Shown here: positions 8,782 to 16,892 of the stretch, piece by piece
Numbering within the stretch: position 1 is the stretch's first letter
Layout: the number at the start of each line of letters is the position of its first letter
DNA from: Nocardia africana NBRC 100379
GTDB taxonomy: Bacteria > Actinomycetota > Actinomycetes > Mycobacteriales > Mycobacteriaceae
Length of the DNA: 64,000 nucleotides
Direction: 5' to 3'
NCBI RefSeq assembly: GCF_001612635.1
Contig: NZ_BDAV01000005.1
Span: forward strand, 1 to 64,000
The notes under the pieces: model-generated
Told to the model about the DNA's origin: nothing
The model's database searches: none
Seen by the model: only the letters and a program-made list of their open reading frames with translations
Program-made: the position numbers and the translations under genes

Positions 8782-8809
8782 TTGACAGGCTAAAAACCCA
8801 TCGTATGCT
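8782..8809 (+). promoter_or_regulatory. Consensus-like promoter for the racemase-gntR operon
   Basis: TTGACA (8782-8787), a 16-nt spacer and TATGCT (8804-8809) form a near-consensus sigma-70-type promoter. The predicted start, near 8816, falls inside the operator at 8809-8823, so a bound repressor would block initiation. Confidence 0.7.
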
Positions 8810-8815
8810 TGTCAA
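8787..8815 (-). promoter_or_regulatory. Divergent promoter for the hydroxyacid dehydrogenase-amidase operon
   Basis: On the minus strand TTGACA (8815-8810), a 17-nt spacer and TAGCCT (8792-8787) precede the ATG at 8780 by 6 nt. The -35 box is part of the operator palindrome. Transcription would begin at or next to the start codon, giving a leaderless mRNA. Confidence 0.65.
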
Positions 8816-8823
8816 CAATCCGA
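8809..8823. promoter_or_regulatory. Putative GntR/FadR-type operator, copy 2
   Basis: TTGTCAACAATCCGA is identical to 3528-3542. The TTGTCAACAA core overlaps the +1 region of the plus-strand promoter and the -35 box of the minus-strand promoter, so one bound dimer could repress both directions. The operon it controls ends with the gntR gene, which implies autoregulation. Confidence 0.7.
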
Positions 8824-8865
8824 TTGTGTGCGGAGGTTCGTCGCCCGAACGCGAGAGGGGCCCTC

Positions 8866-9606
8866 GTGGAACTGAATTTTCCCGAGCTGGACGGACCTGT
8901 CGCGCAACGGGGTATCGGGATCATCGCGCCGTTCGACCTGGCGCTGGAACGCGAACTGTGGCGGTGGGCGCCGCTGGAGGTGAGCCTGCATCTCGCGCGC
9001 ACGCCCTACGAACCGGTGCCGGTCTCTTTCGAAATGGCCGAATTGGTCTCCGACGCAGCGCATCTCACCGCCGCCACTCGCAACGTCATGCATGTCGAGC
9101 CCGAGGTCATCGCTTATCTGTGCACTTCCGGCAGCTTCATCAAGGGGCTGGCCTACGAACGGTCGCTGCGCGACACCATCTGCCGGGCCGGCGCCCGGGA
9201 CGCGATCACCACCTCCGGCGCGTTGATCGAAGCGGTGCGCAAATTGGAGTTGTCCCGGCTGTCGGTCATCACGCCCTACGACGACATCCTCACCGGGAAG
9301 CTGCACGAGTTCCTGCACGAGGCCGGCTGCGAGGTGCTGCGTTCGGACCATCTCGGGCTGGGCGGCGGCATCTGGAAGGTCGGCTACCGCACCATCGCCG
9401 AACGCATCATGGCCGCCGACGATCCCGCCGCCCAGGCCATCTTCGTCAGCTGCACCAACCTTCCCACCTACGACCTGGTCGAGCCGCTGGAGCGGCTGCT
9501 CGGCAAGCCGGTCCTGACCGCCAACCAACTCACCATGTGGGCCTGTCTGGGACGGATGAAACTGCCGATGATGGGTCCCGGTAAATGGCTGCAGAACGTT
9601 TTCTAG
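8866..9606 (+). CDS. Maleate isomerase / Asp-Glu racemase superfamily protein, two-cysteine form
   Basis: 246-aa enzyme of the Asp/Glu racemase, maleate isomerase and arylmalonate decarboxylase superfamily. It has the two active-site cysteines expected for isomerases or racemases: Cys86 in AYLCTSGSF and Cys196 in FVSCTNLPT. The GTG start has GAGAGGGG 5 nt upstream. Upstream start codons in this frame lie inside the operator and promoter and are rejected. It is the first gene of a three-gene operon, 8 nt ahead of a paralogue. Likely chemistry is cis-trans isomerisation of a maleate-like diacid or racemisation of an acid; the substrate is unknown. Confidence 0.8.
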   Translation: MELNFPELDGPVAQRGIGIIAPFDLALERELWRWAPLEVSLHLARTPYEPVPVSFEMAELVSDAAHLTAATRNVMHVEPEVIAYLCTSGSFIKGLAYERSLRDTICRAGARDAITTSGALIEAVRKLELSRLSVITPYDDILTGKLHEFLHEAGCEVLRSDHLGLGGGIWKVGYRTIAERIMAADDPAAQAIFVSCTNLPTYDLVEPLERLLGKPVLTANQLTMWACLGRMKLPMMGPGKWLQNVF

Positions 9607-9614
9607 GAGGCGCA

Positions 9615-10361
9615 ATGCAAGGGCTACCGACCGTCGGCTTCATCTACCCCGACCACGCCGCCGAGGACGAATATCCGTGGGCAGCAGCACAACTCGGCGT
9701 GGACCTGCGAGTCGCGCACATCTACGGCACCGATCTGCACGCGGTGCCGGAGCTGCTCGACCTCGGCAGTCCGGACAAGTTGCGCGAGGGCGCGCGGCTG
9801 CTCGCGCCCTTCGAACCGCGGGCGGTGGTGTGGGCCTGCACGTCGGGCAGTTTCGTCTACGGCCCGCAGGGCGCGCGCGATCAGGTGGACCGGCTCGCTC
9901 AGGACTGCGGAGTGCCCGTGTCGAGTACCAGTTTCGCGTTCGTGGACGCGGTGCGGGCGATCGGTGTGCGCAGCGTCGCTGTCTGCGCCAGCTATCCGGA
10001 CGAGGTGGCCGCCTTGTTCGTGGCCTTCCTCGCCGCCGCCGATATCCGGGTGGTCTCGATGTCGAGCGCCGGAATCGACACGGCCGCCGAAGTGGGCACT
10101 CTCAGCCCGGAGCAGGTCCTGACGCTGGCGGCGGCGAACGATCACCCCGACGCCGAGGCATTGCTCGTTCCCGATACCGCGATGCATACGATACAACTGC
10201 TTCCGGAGCTGGAATCAGCGCTCGGCAAGCCGGTACTCACCGCGAACCAGGTCACCGTCTGGCATGGGCTGCGACTGGCGGAACTGCCCGCCGCGTCGCC
10301 GCCGTCCGGACCGGGGCTCGGAACGCTCTTCTCGGAAAGGCCGATTCATGTCGGTGATTGA
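9615..10361 (+). CDS. Asp/Glu racemase superfamily protein lacking the second catalytic cysteine
   Basis: 248-aa paralogue of the preceding enzyme, with AGGAGG 4 nt before its ATG. Cys75 in VWACTSGSF is kept, but where the partner has SCTNLPT this protein reads PDTAMHT, so the second catalytic cysteine is replaced by Asp187. A single-cysteine active site recalls arylmalonate decarboxylase-type chemistry, although that enzyme keeps the other cysteine. It may therefore be a lyase or decarboxylase, or a non-racemising subunit paired with the upstream protein. It overlaps the gntR gene by 14 nt. Confidence 0.75.
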   Translation: MQGLPTVGFIYPDHAAEDEYPWAAAQLGVDLRVAHIYGTDLHAVPELLDLGSPDKLREGARLLAPFEPRAVVWACTSGSFVYGPQGARDQVDRLAQDCGVPVSSTSFAFVDAVRAIGVRSVAVCASYPDEVAALFVAFLAAADIRVVSMSSAGIDTAAEVGTLSPEQVLTLAAANDHPDAEALLVPDTAMHTIQLLPELESALGKPVLTANQVTVWHGLRLAELPAASPPSGPGLGTLFSERPIHVGD

Positions 10362-11025
10362 GTTCGAACCCGTGAATCGGCAGTCCACGGCGGAAATGAT
10401 CGCCGACCGGCTGCGCACGGCGATCATGCACGGCACCGTCGCGCCCGGTACCCAGCTGGTCGAGGCCGATCTCGCCACGCAATTCGACGTCTCCCGCGGA
10501 CCGGTGCGCGAGGCCATGCAGCGACTGGTCTCGGAGGGGCTGCTGCACAGCGTGCGCCACCGCGGCATCTTCGTCATCGAACTGAGCCTCGATGACGTCG
10601 TCGACATCTACCGCGCCCGCACCGCGATCGAGGGCGGCGCGCTGGATCTGATCCTGGACGGCCGCCGCGAGATCGCCTACGCCGCATTGGAAGCCGGCGT
10701 CACCGAGATGCAGGCCTGCGCCGCGCGCGGTGACGCCACCGGCGTCACCGAGGCCGACCACGCCTTCCATCAGGCCCTGGTGACCAGCGCCGACAGCCCG
10801 CGGCTGGTGCGCGCGGCGCAGACCCTGCTGATCGAGACGCGCATGTGCCTGGGCGCGTTGCAGACCACCTACACCGACCTCGGCGAGCAGGTTCGCGAAC
10901 ACATCGCCCTGCGCGAGGCGATCGCCGCCGGCCCGCCGGAACACGCGCGCGAGCTGCTGGCCGGGCATATGCGCGACGCCGTCGACCGGCTCCGGGACCA
11001 GGCCGGCGAGGGCGACGAAGCGTAG
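10348..11025 (+). CDS. GntR-family (FadR subfamily, FCD domain) transcriptional regulator
   Basis: 225-aa regulator. The N-terminal winged helix (about residues 10-75) includes IADRLRTAIMHGTVAPG and the recognition segment VSRGPVREAMQRLVSEGLL. The C-terminal all-helical FCD domain carries histidines (DHAFHQAL, REHIALREAI, GHMRDAV) placed like FCD metal ligands, so a carboxylate ligand on a bound metal is likely. The ATG at 10348 has GGAAAGG upstream and overlaps the preceding gene by 14 nt. It is proposed to repress both divergent promoters that carry TTGTCAACAATCCGA and to control its own operon. Confidence 0.88.
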   Translation: MSVIEFEPVNRQSTAEMIADRLRTAIMHGTVAPGTQLVEADLATQFDVSRGPVREAMQRLVSEGLLHSVRHRGIFVIELSLDDVVDIYRARTAIEGGALDLILDGRREIAYAALEAGVTEMQACAARGDATGVTEADHAFHQALVTSADSPRLVRAAQTLLIETRMCLGALQTTYTDLGEQVREHIALREAIAAGPPEHARELLAGHMRDAVDRLRDQAGEGDEA

Positions 11026-11033
11026 CCGGCGCC

Positions 11034-11957
11034 TCAGTCGACGAGCCCGCGCGGGCGCACCACGAAGACCGGCGAGGAGCGCTTGCCCTTCTCCTCGAGC
11101 AGGGCGATGGTCCGTCCGTCGGCGGTCGTGGCCGCGTGCACTCCGCGCACGCCGACCGGGTCCAGCCAGCGTCCGTCGCGCAGCGATTCGGCCTGTTCGG
11201 CGTCGATCTCCCGATGCGGAAAGGCAAGGCGCACAGCCGCGTCGACGTCGAGATTCAGGCTCGGATCGTCGGCGAGCTGGTCCAGGGTGCGAGCGTGCTC
11301 GAGGGTGAACGGGCCCACCCGGGTGCGGCGCAACGCGGTCAGATGCCCACCGACTCCCAGCGCGGTGCCGAGATCGCGGGCCAGGGCACGGATGTAGGTG
11401 CCCGAGGAACAGTCGACCTCGACATCCAGATCGACGAATGTCGTTGCGCCGGTGTCGATATCGCGCCGGCCCAGAATGTCGAACCGGGAGACCGTGACCG
11501 GCCGGGCCGCCAGTTGCACCTGCTCGCCCGCCCGGGCGCGCGCGTAGGCCCGCTCGCCGTTCACCTTGATCGCGCTGACCGTCGAGGGCACCTGCTCGAT
11601 ATCACCGGTCAGCGCGGCGACGGCGGCGGCGATATCGGCATCGGCGAGGTGGCCGGCGGGGATGGTGGCCAGCGCCTCCCCCTCGGCATCGTCGGTGACG
11701 GTGGCCTGGCCGAGGCGAACGGTCGCGGTATAGGACTTGGTGGTCAGGCTCAGCAGGCCGAGCAGTTTGGTGGCGCGCTCGACACCGAGCACCAGCACGC
11801 CGGTGGCCATCGGGTCGAGCGTGCCGGCGTGGCCGATCTTCCTGGTACGCAGGATCTTCCGGCAGCGGGCGACCACGTCGTGGCTGGTCTGCCCGCCGTC
11901 CTTGTCGATGATGAGCAGACCGCCGAGCGGATCGACGACCGCCTCCCGTTCGCCCAT
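11034..11957 (-). CDS. truB: tRNA pseudouridine(55) synthase
   Basis: 307-aa TruB, which isomerises U55 in the T-loop of elongator tRNAs. The catalytic motif [15 protein letters not shown] contains nucleophile Asp48. [16 protein letters not shown] and a C-terminal PUA-like segment follow as in mycobacterial TruB. Its ATG overlaps the pptT stop (TGATG), so the genes are coupled, as are Rv2793c and Rv2794c in M. tuberculosis. Its end is only 8 bp from the convergent gntR stop, with no clear terminator between them. Confidence 0.95.
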   Translation of the reverse strand: MGEREAVVDPLGGLLIIDKDGGQTSHDVVARCRKILRTRKIGHAGTLDPMATGVLVLGVERATKLLGLLSLTTKSYTATVRLGQATVTDDAEGEALATIPAGHLADADIAAAVAALTGDIEQVPSTVSAIKVNGERAYARARAGEQVQLAARPVTVSRFDILGRRDIDTGATTFVDLDVEVDCSSGTYIRALARDLGTALGVGGHLTALRRTRVGPFTLEHARTLDQLADDPSLNLDVDAAVRLAFPHREIDAEQAESLRDGRWLDPVGVRGVHAATTADGRTIALLEEKGKRSSPVFVVRPRGLVD

Positions 11958-12727
11958 CAGCCGGCCACGATCGCGGTCAGGATCAGACCCTCGGTGATCG
12001 TCCAGCGGCCGTCGAACGCGGTCAGTGGCGCACCGCCGTCGACGGTCTGCCCGGGGACCAGCAGCGCACTGTGGAAGGTGCCCGCGGTGCCGGTGTCGTC
12101 GACGGTGAAGGTGATGTGGGCGTCCTCGAAGCCGAGCCAGCGCTGGGTGAGCGGGAACCACGCCTTGTAGGTGGCCTCCTTCGCGCAGAACAGCAGCCGG
12201 TCCATGTGCAGTCCCGTCGCGGGGACCGCGCCGCGCAGCCAGTCCCGTTCGGCGGGCAGGCTCACCGAGTCCAGCACACCCTCGGGCAGCGTGTCGTGCG
12301 GTTCGGCGTCGATGCCCACCGACCGCCAGCGCAACCGATGCGCCAGCACCGCGGCCCGGTACCCGTCGCAGTGGGTGAGGCTGCCGACCACCCCGCGCGG
12401 GAACAGCGGCATCCCACGCTCGCCCTTGCCGATCGCCGCCGGCGGCTCACCGAGCTGAGCCAGCGCCAGCCGCGCACAGTGCCGGGCGCCGATGAAGTCG
12501 CGCCGCCGCTTCTCGACGGATTGCGCGATCAGATGTTCCTCACCGGGATGCGGTTTCAGATCCTCCGGATACCGCAACAGCTCCGCCGCGGCGACTCCCG
12601 CGGGCAGAATGCTGCCGATGACGCGCGCCTGTTCCTCGATGACCGCCTCCTGAGTCGACCCTGTGTGCGCTACGAGCCTAGCGGTGCGGGCGGTACCCGG
12701 ACGCGGCCAGCTCCGGGGAAGCGGCAT
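11957..12727 (-). CDS. pptT: 4'-phosphopantetheinyl transferase of the PptT type
   Basis: Transfers phosphopantetheine from CoA to the carrier domains of polyketide synthases, NRPSs and ACP. The Sfp-type signatures are clear: [25 protein letters not shown] with the metal-binding Asp and Glu, and [15 protein letters not shown]. Homology to M. tuberculosis PptT (227 aa, from memory) starts near VIGSILP. The only canonical start nearby is ATG 12727, which adds about 27 non-conserved residues and lies upstream of a TAGGCT -10-like box. A perfect AGGAGG at 12651-12646 instead points to an ATC codon at 12640. Function is secure; the start is not. Confidence 0.93.
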   Translation of the reverse strand: MPLPRSWPRPGTARTARLVAHTGSTQEAVIEEQARVIGSILPAGVAAAELLRYPEDLKPHPGEEHLIAQSVEKRRRDFIGARHCARLALAQLGEPPAAIGKGERGMPLFPRGVVGSLTHCDGYRAAVLAHRLRWRSVGIDAEPHDTLPEGVLDSVSLPAERDWLRGAVPATGLHMDRLLFCAKEATYKAWFPLTQRWLGFEDAHITFTVDDTGTAGTFHSALLVPGQTVDGGAPLTAFDGRWTITEGLILTAIVAG

Positions 12728-12799
12728 CGGCCACACCCGAGAGGCCGCCCCGGAAAATGGGAGGATCCGTCGCGGGCGATGCCCGTAGAGTCGCGCGGC

Positions 12800-13087
12800 A
12801 TGCCCCATCGAGTCGCCACCGCCACGCCCGCCGACGAACCGCTGCTGTGGGCGATGCTGTTCGAAGCCGCCCATGCGGCCGAACAGGGCATGACCTCTCC
12901 GGACCAGCTGCGCTCGGTGCCCGAACTCGCACGCTACGTCGAGGGGTGGGGCCGCCGCGGTGATCTCGGGGTCGTCGGCGGACCGGACGGTGGCGCCGGC
13001 GCCGCCTGGCTGCGCCTGTTTCCGGCCGAGGGCGTGCGCGTATCACGCACCGAGCCGGGTGTCGAAAGTATGTTCGATGTGGAGTAG
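12800..13087 (+). pseudogene. Truncated GNAT N-acetyltransferase (N-terminal part only)
   Basis: A 95-codon reading frame begins like a GNAT acetyltransferase (RVATATPADEPLLWAM, then AAHAAEQG and ELARYVEGWGR) and reaches AAWLRLFP, the third to fourth strand. It then ends in unrelated sequence without the acetyl-CoA-binding RGxGxG motif. No continuation is seen in the other frames of the following 300 bp, so the C-terminal half has been deleted rather than frameshifted. It is divergent from pptT. It might still be translated, but it cannot be an active acetyltransferase. Confidence 0.6.
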
Positions 13088-13097
13088 TCTCCCGCGC

Positions 13098-13328
13098 ATG
13101 GAGCTCACCCCGCTGGAGTACGCACGACTGAACCTGGAACAGGTACGAGCCCAACTCGTCGACGCGGCGGCCTTCGACAAGGCGCTGACGCCGGATCAGC
13201 TCGAGCGGGCCGCCTGGAAGATTCGCGAGGGACTGCGGATCTATCGCGAGCACACCGAAACCCACCCCGCGAGCCGGCCCGGCGGCGCCTGCCTGGACTA
13301 TCGGGGAGCGCGCCGGCGGCCGTGGTGA
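13098..13328 (+). CDS. Small conserved hypothetical protein
   Basis: 76-aa protein beginning MELTPLEYARLNLEQVRAQ, predicted mostly helical for about 55 residues, with a basic tail rich in Arg and Gly. There is no signal peptide or membrane segment. Only a weak GGAG lies 14 nt upstream of the ATG. It starts 10 nt after the truncated GNAT gene and ends 12 bp before the convergent metallophosphoesterase. I do not recognise a family; helical content and codon use suggest a real gene. Confidence 0.5.
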   Translation: MELTPLEYARLNLEQVRAQLVDAAAFDKALTPDQLERAAWKIREGLRIYREHTETHPASRPGGACLDYRGARRRPW

Positions 13329-13340
13329 TGTCCCGCGAGG

Positions 13341-14297
13341 TCAGCGCACGCCGCGCCGGCGGTCGGCGAGACGGCGCATCTCGGCGGCCGCCTCACGCAT
13401 CGCCGGGGTGATCTTGAAGTGGCCACCCCATTCGTTGAGGTCGCCGGGGCCGTATTCGGGGGCGGGCAGGATCTGGCGGAGCAGTTTGTCCGGAAGCCCG
13501 CGGCGCTGCCATTCACGCGGATAGCCGAGGGAGACCTCCTCGAACCGGACACCGTCGTAGAAGGTGGTGCGCGGAATGTGCAGATGACCGTAGACCGAAC
13601 ACACGACGTTGTAGCGGGTGTGCCAGTCGGCGGTGTCCTCGGTGCCGCACCACAGCGAGAATTCCGGATAGAACAGCATCCGGGTGGGTTCACGCAGCAT
13701 CGGGAAATGGTTGATCAGCACGACCGCGGTGTCGGGCTCGAGCGCGTCGAGCCGGCGCCGGCTGTACTGGACCCGGGCCCGGCACCAGGCGTCGCGGGTC
13801 AGGTAGGGGTCGCTGGCCAGCAGGAATTCGTCGGTGGCGACCACATTGCGATCCCGGGCGATGGCCAGGGCCTCGGCCTTGGTGTTCGCGCCCTCGGGCA
13901 TCCAGGAATAGTCGTAGAGGATGAACAGCGGCGCGATCGTCACCCGCCCGCCGTACTGTTCGGCGCCCGCGCCCTCCCAGACCGGGAACTCGTCCTCCGG
14001 GGTCACCACATCGAGGTCGCGGCACAGCGCGACCAGGTAGTCGTAGCGGGGAGCGCCCTTGATCTGCACGGGATCCTTGGTGGTGGTCCACAATTCGTGA
14101 TTGCCCGGAACCCAGATCACCTTGGCGAAGCGTTCCCGCAGGGTGCGCAGCGCCCAGCGGATGTCGTCGGTCTTCTCCCCCACGTCGCCGGCGACGATCA
14201 GCCAGTCCTCGGGCGAATCGGCGCGGATCTGCTCGACCACCGGTTTGTTCCCCTGATGACCGACATGGATATCGCTCACCGCCATCAACTTAGGCAT
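13341..14297 (-). CDS. Calcineurin-like metallophosphoesterase (Rv2795c-like)
   Basis: 318-aa metallophosphoesterase with all dimetal motifs in order: SDIHVGH, GDVGEK, PGNHELW, INHFPML and YGHLHIPR. It hydrolyses a phosphoester; the substrate is unknown. Its place beside pptT matches M. tuberculosis Rv2795c. From memory, work on PptT inhibitors proposed that the Rv2795c product removes phosphopantetheine from carrier proteins, so a role opposing PptT is plausible. The ATG at 14297 is preferred over the adjacent GTG at 14300 because GGTGGA lies 6 nt upstream. Confidence 0.88.
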   Translation of the reverse strand: MPKLMAVSDIHVGHQGNKPVVEQIRADSPEDWLIVAGDVGEKTDDIRWALRTLRERFAKVIWVPGNHELWTTTKDPVQIKGAPRYDYLVALCRDLDVVTPEDEFPVWEGAGAEQYGGRVTIAPLFILYDYSWMPEGANTKAEALAIARDRNVVATDEFLLASDPYLTRDAWCRARVQYSRRRLDALEPDTAVVLINHFPMLREPTRMLFYPEFSLWCGTEDTADWHTRYNVVCSVYGHLHIPRTTFYDGVRFEEVSLGYPREWQRRGLPDKLLRQILPAPEYGPGDLNEWGGHFKITPAMREAAAEMRRLADRRRGVR

Positions 14298-14420
14298 CAC
14301 CGTTCCACCATCCCATGATCATCGCCGGGCGAGCACACCCGGCCCTCGCGTGCGGACATACCCGGCTGCGGAGAAAGCGATCACCTGCCGCGGCGAACGA
14401 GCCGGCCGGCGGGTGTGCGC

Positions 14421-15776
14421 TCACGCCGGCCGGGGGATCTCGGTTCCGGTCCGGGCCCAGCGTCCCGACAGCGCGCGGGCGCCGACCGCGATCATGCGCA
14501 GCAGGATGAAGGCGCTCAGCCCCGACCAGATCCCGGCGATACCCCAGTCGAAGCTCAGCGACAGCCAGATGGCGGGCAGGAACCCAAGCAGCGCCGCGGC
14601 CATCGTGGTGTTGCGCAGATACTGGGCGTCGCCCGCGCCCAGCAGGACGCCGTCGAGCGCGAAAACCACTCCGGCGGCGGGGATGAGAGGGACGAAGAAC
14701 CACCAGATGACGTGCACCCGGTCCAGGACCGCCGGATCGTCGGTGAAAATCTGTGGGACGACGGCGTATCCGGCGGCGAAGACCACGGCGAGCACCACCG
14801 CGAACAGGGTGGACCACAGGGTGATCCGCCGGGCCAGCATGCGCGCACCGGGTGCGTCACCGGATCCCAGCGCCGCACCGGTGAGGGTCTGCGCCGCGAT
14901 GGCCAGCGAATCCAATGTCAGGGCAAGGAAATTCCACAGCTGTAGCACGAGTTGGTGGGCCGCCACCGAGGCGGCGCCGAACCGGGCGGCGACCGCACCG
15001 GCGGAGACGAAACAGGCCTGGAACGCCAGGCTTCGGACGATCAGATCCCGGCCGAGCACCAACTGCGCCCGCATCACCTGCGGGTGGGGCCGCAGCGGCA
15101 CCCGCCGGCGCACCAGCGCGGCCACGAACAGTCCGGCCGACACGACCTGCCCGGCGACGTTGGCCACCGCCGAGCCGGCCAGTTCCATCCGGGGCGCCCC
15201 CAGCAGGCCGTGGACCAGCACCGGGCACAGCAGCGCCGAAACAACCAGTCCCGCAATCACATACGCCAGCGGACGCCGCGTCTGCTGCACCCCGCGCAAC
15301 CAGCCGTTACCGGCCATGGTCAGCAGGATCAACGGGACTCCGAACAGCGCGATCCGCAACCAGCGCAATGCCTCGTCCGCGATATCGGCGCCGCCGGCGA
15401 TCACATCCACGACGGGCCGCGCGAATACCTGCAGCACAACGACGATCGCCAGTCCGGCGGCCACGGCCAGCCAACTCGCTTGCACCCCTTCGGCAACCGC
15501 GCCTCGCTCGTCACCGGCGCCGTGGCGGCGCGCGGAGCGGGCGGTGGTTCCGTAACTCAGGAATGTCAACTGCGTGCCGACCTGCGCGAGTATCAGGCCG
15601 CCCACGGCGAGCCCCGCCAGCGCGAGCGCCCCCAGCCGGCCCACCACCGCCATATCGAACAGCAGGTAGATCGGTTCGGCGACAAGCACTCCCAGCGTGG
15701 GGATCGCGATGCCGAGGATGCGACGCGGGCCCGCATCGGAAGCGATAGCGCTGCCGACGGCGTCGTCCACCGCCAT
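14421..15776 (-). CDS. dinF: MATE-family efflux transporter (DinF)
   Basis: 451-aa integral membrane protein with about 12 hydrophobic segments in the two-bundle MATE arrangement, starting with the LGIAIPTLGVLVAEPIYLLF helix and the GLAVGGLI segment. It probably exports cationic compounds in exchange for H+ or Na+. It is the last gene of the minus-strand translation operon and starts 2 nt after the nrnA stop, as Rv2836c does beside Rv2837c. Substrate specificity is not predictable. Confidence 0.88.
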   Translation of the reverse strand: MAVDDAVGSAIASDAGPRRILGIAIPTLGVLVAEPIYLLFDMAVVGRLGALALAGLAVGGLILAQVGTQLTFLSYGTTARSARRHGAGDERGAVAEGVQASWLAVAAGLAIVVVLQVFARPVVDVIAGGADIADEALRWLRIALFGVPLILLTMAGNGWLRGVQQTRRPLAYVIAGLVVSALLCPVLVHGLLGAPRMELAGSAVANVAGQVVSAGLFVAALVRRRVPLRPHPQVMRAQLVLGRDLIVRSLAFQACFVSAGAVAARFGAASVAAHQLVLQLWNFLALTLDSLAIAAQTLTGAALGSGDAPGARMLARRITLWSTLFAVVLAVVFAAGYAVVPQIFTDDPAVLDRVHVIWWFFVPLIPAAGVVFALDGVLLGAGDAQYLRNTTMAAALLGFLPAIWLSLSFDWGIAGIWSGLSAFILLRMIAVGARALSGRWARTGTEIPRPA

Positions 15777-15778
15777 GG

Positions 15779-16795
15779 TCAGCTCTCCCGGCCGAGAGCC
15801 AATTCCGCGAGCAGATCGTCCACCACGTTCTCGGGAGTGCCGTGGGTGGTGTAGCCGGCAGCGTAGCGGTGGCCACCACCGCCCAGGCCGGTCGCGACCC
15901 GGGCGACGTCGACCGCATCGCCGGTGCCGACACCGCTGTCGCGCGAGCGCAGCGACACCGTCCAGGAGCCCGCGTCGGTGCGGGACTGTTTGAATACCGC
16001 CGCCACATCCGCCTCGGCGGTGGTGCGGACGACGTCGATGACGCTTTCCACCTCCTCCGACCGCAATCCGTCGGAGTCGTCACTGCGGACGAAGGCGTAG
16101 ACCAGTCCGGCGCCACCGGCCGCTCGCGGTTCCAGCCGCGCCGATCCGAGCACCCGCGACAGCATCGGCAACCAGCCGAAGGGATGGGTGTCCATCAGCG
16201 TACGAGTGATTCCCGCGCCGTCGATTCCGGTAGCCAGCAAACGATCCGCTAGCAGATGGGTGCCGGGACCGCCCCAGCGGAAACACCCGGTGTCGGTGAC
16301 CAGGCCGGCGAACAGGCAGTGCGCGATGTCCCGGTCGATCTCCTCACCCCAGACGTCGAACAGCCGCGCCAGCACGCTGGTGGTGGACTCCGCGGTCTCG
16401 TCGATCAGGTTCACATCGCCGAAGCGGGTGTTGGAGCGATGATGGTCGATCACCAATGTGGTTGCCGCGCCGTCGATTCGGTCCGCGAGCGCGCCCAGGC
16501 GCCCGACGCTGCCACAGTCGACGGTGACCAGCAGGTCCACTCGCTCCGCCACCTGTTCGGCGGGCACCAGGAACTGCACGCCCGGCAGCGAGCGCATCGA
16601 CGCCGGGAGTTCGGCCGGCTCGGCGAAGGACACCTGCACCGGCACACCGCGCCGATGCAGCACCTGCGCCAGGGCCAGTCCACTGCCGACGGTATCGGCG
16701 TCCGGCTGCACATGACACAGCACGGTCACCGATCGCGCGGCCGCCAATACCTCGACGGCCGCGGCCGGATCCGCCGACGACGTCACAGCTGTCAT
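15779..16795 (-). CDS. nrnA: DHH/DHHA1 bifunctional oligoribonuclease/PAP phosphatase (NrnA)
   Basis: 338-aa DHH-family phosphoesterase. The N-terminal DHH domain has HVQPDADTVGS, VTVDCGS, VIDHHRSN and VTDTGCFRW metal motifs, and the C-terminal DHHA1 domain has GLGGGGHRYAAGY. In M. tuberculosis Rv2837c degrades short RNA, cleaves cyclic dinucleotides including c-di-AMP, and dephosphorylates pAp; the same is expected here. ATG 16795 is used; a GTG two codons upstream (16801) is an alternative. It lies between rbfA and dinF, with a gap of about 97 nt after rbfA. Confidence 0.92.
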   Translation of the reverse strand: MTAVTSSADPAAAVEVLAAARSVTVLCHVQPDADTVGSGLALAQVLHRRGVPVQVSFAEPAELPASMRSLPGVQFLVPAEQVAERVDLLVTVDCGSVGRLGALADRIDGAATTLVIDHHRSNTRFGDVNLIDETAESTTSVLARLFDVWGEEIDRDIAHCLFAGLVTDTGCFRWGGPGTHLLADRLLATGIDGAGITRTLMDTHPFGWLPMLSRVLGSARLEPRAAGGAGLVYAFVRSDDSDGLRSEEVESVIDVVRTTAEADVAAVFKQSRTDAGSWTVSLRSRDSGVGTGDAVDVARVATGLGGGGHRYAAGYTTHGTPENVVDDLLAELALGRES

Positions 16796-16892
16796 CTCCA
16801 CGCTCGATTCTCCGGCGCTCGACCGACCGGCGACAGCACCGGGAGACCGCCCTGCGAGCCCGGCCCGTCCACCGCGTCGACCGCCGTCGCGG

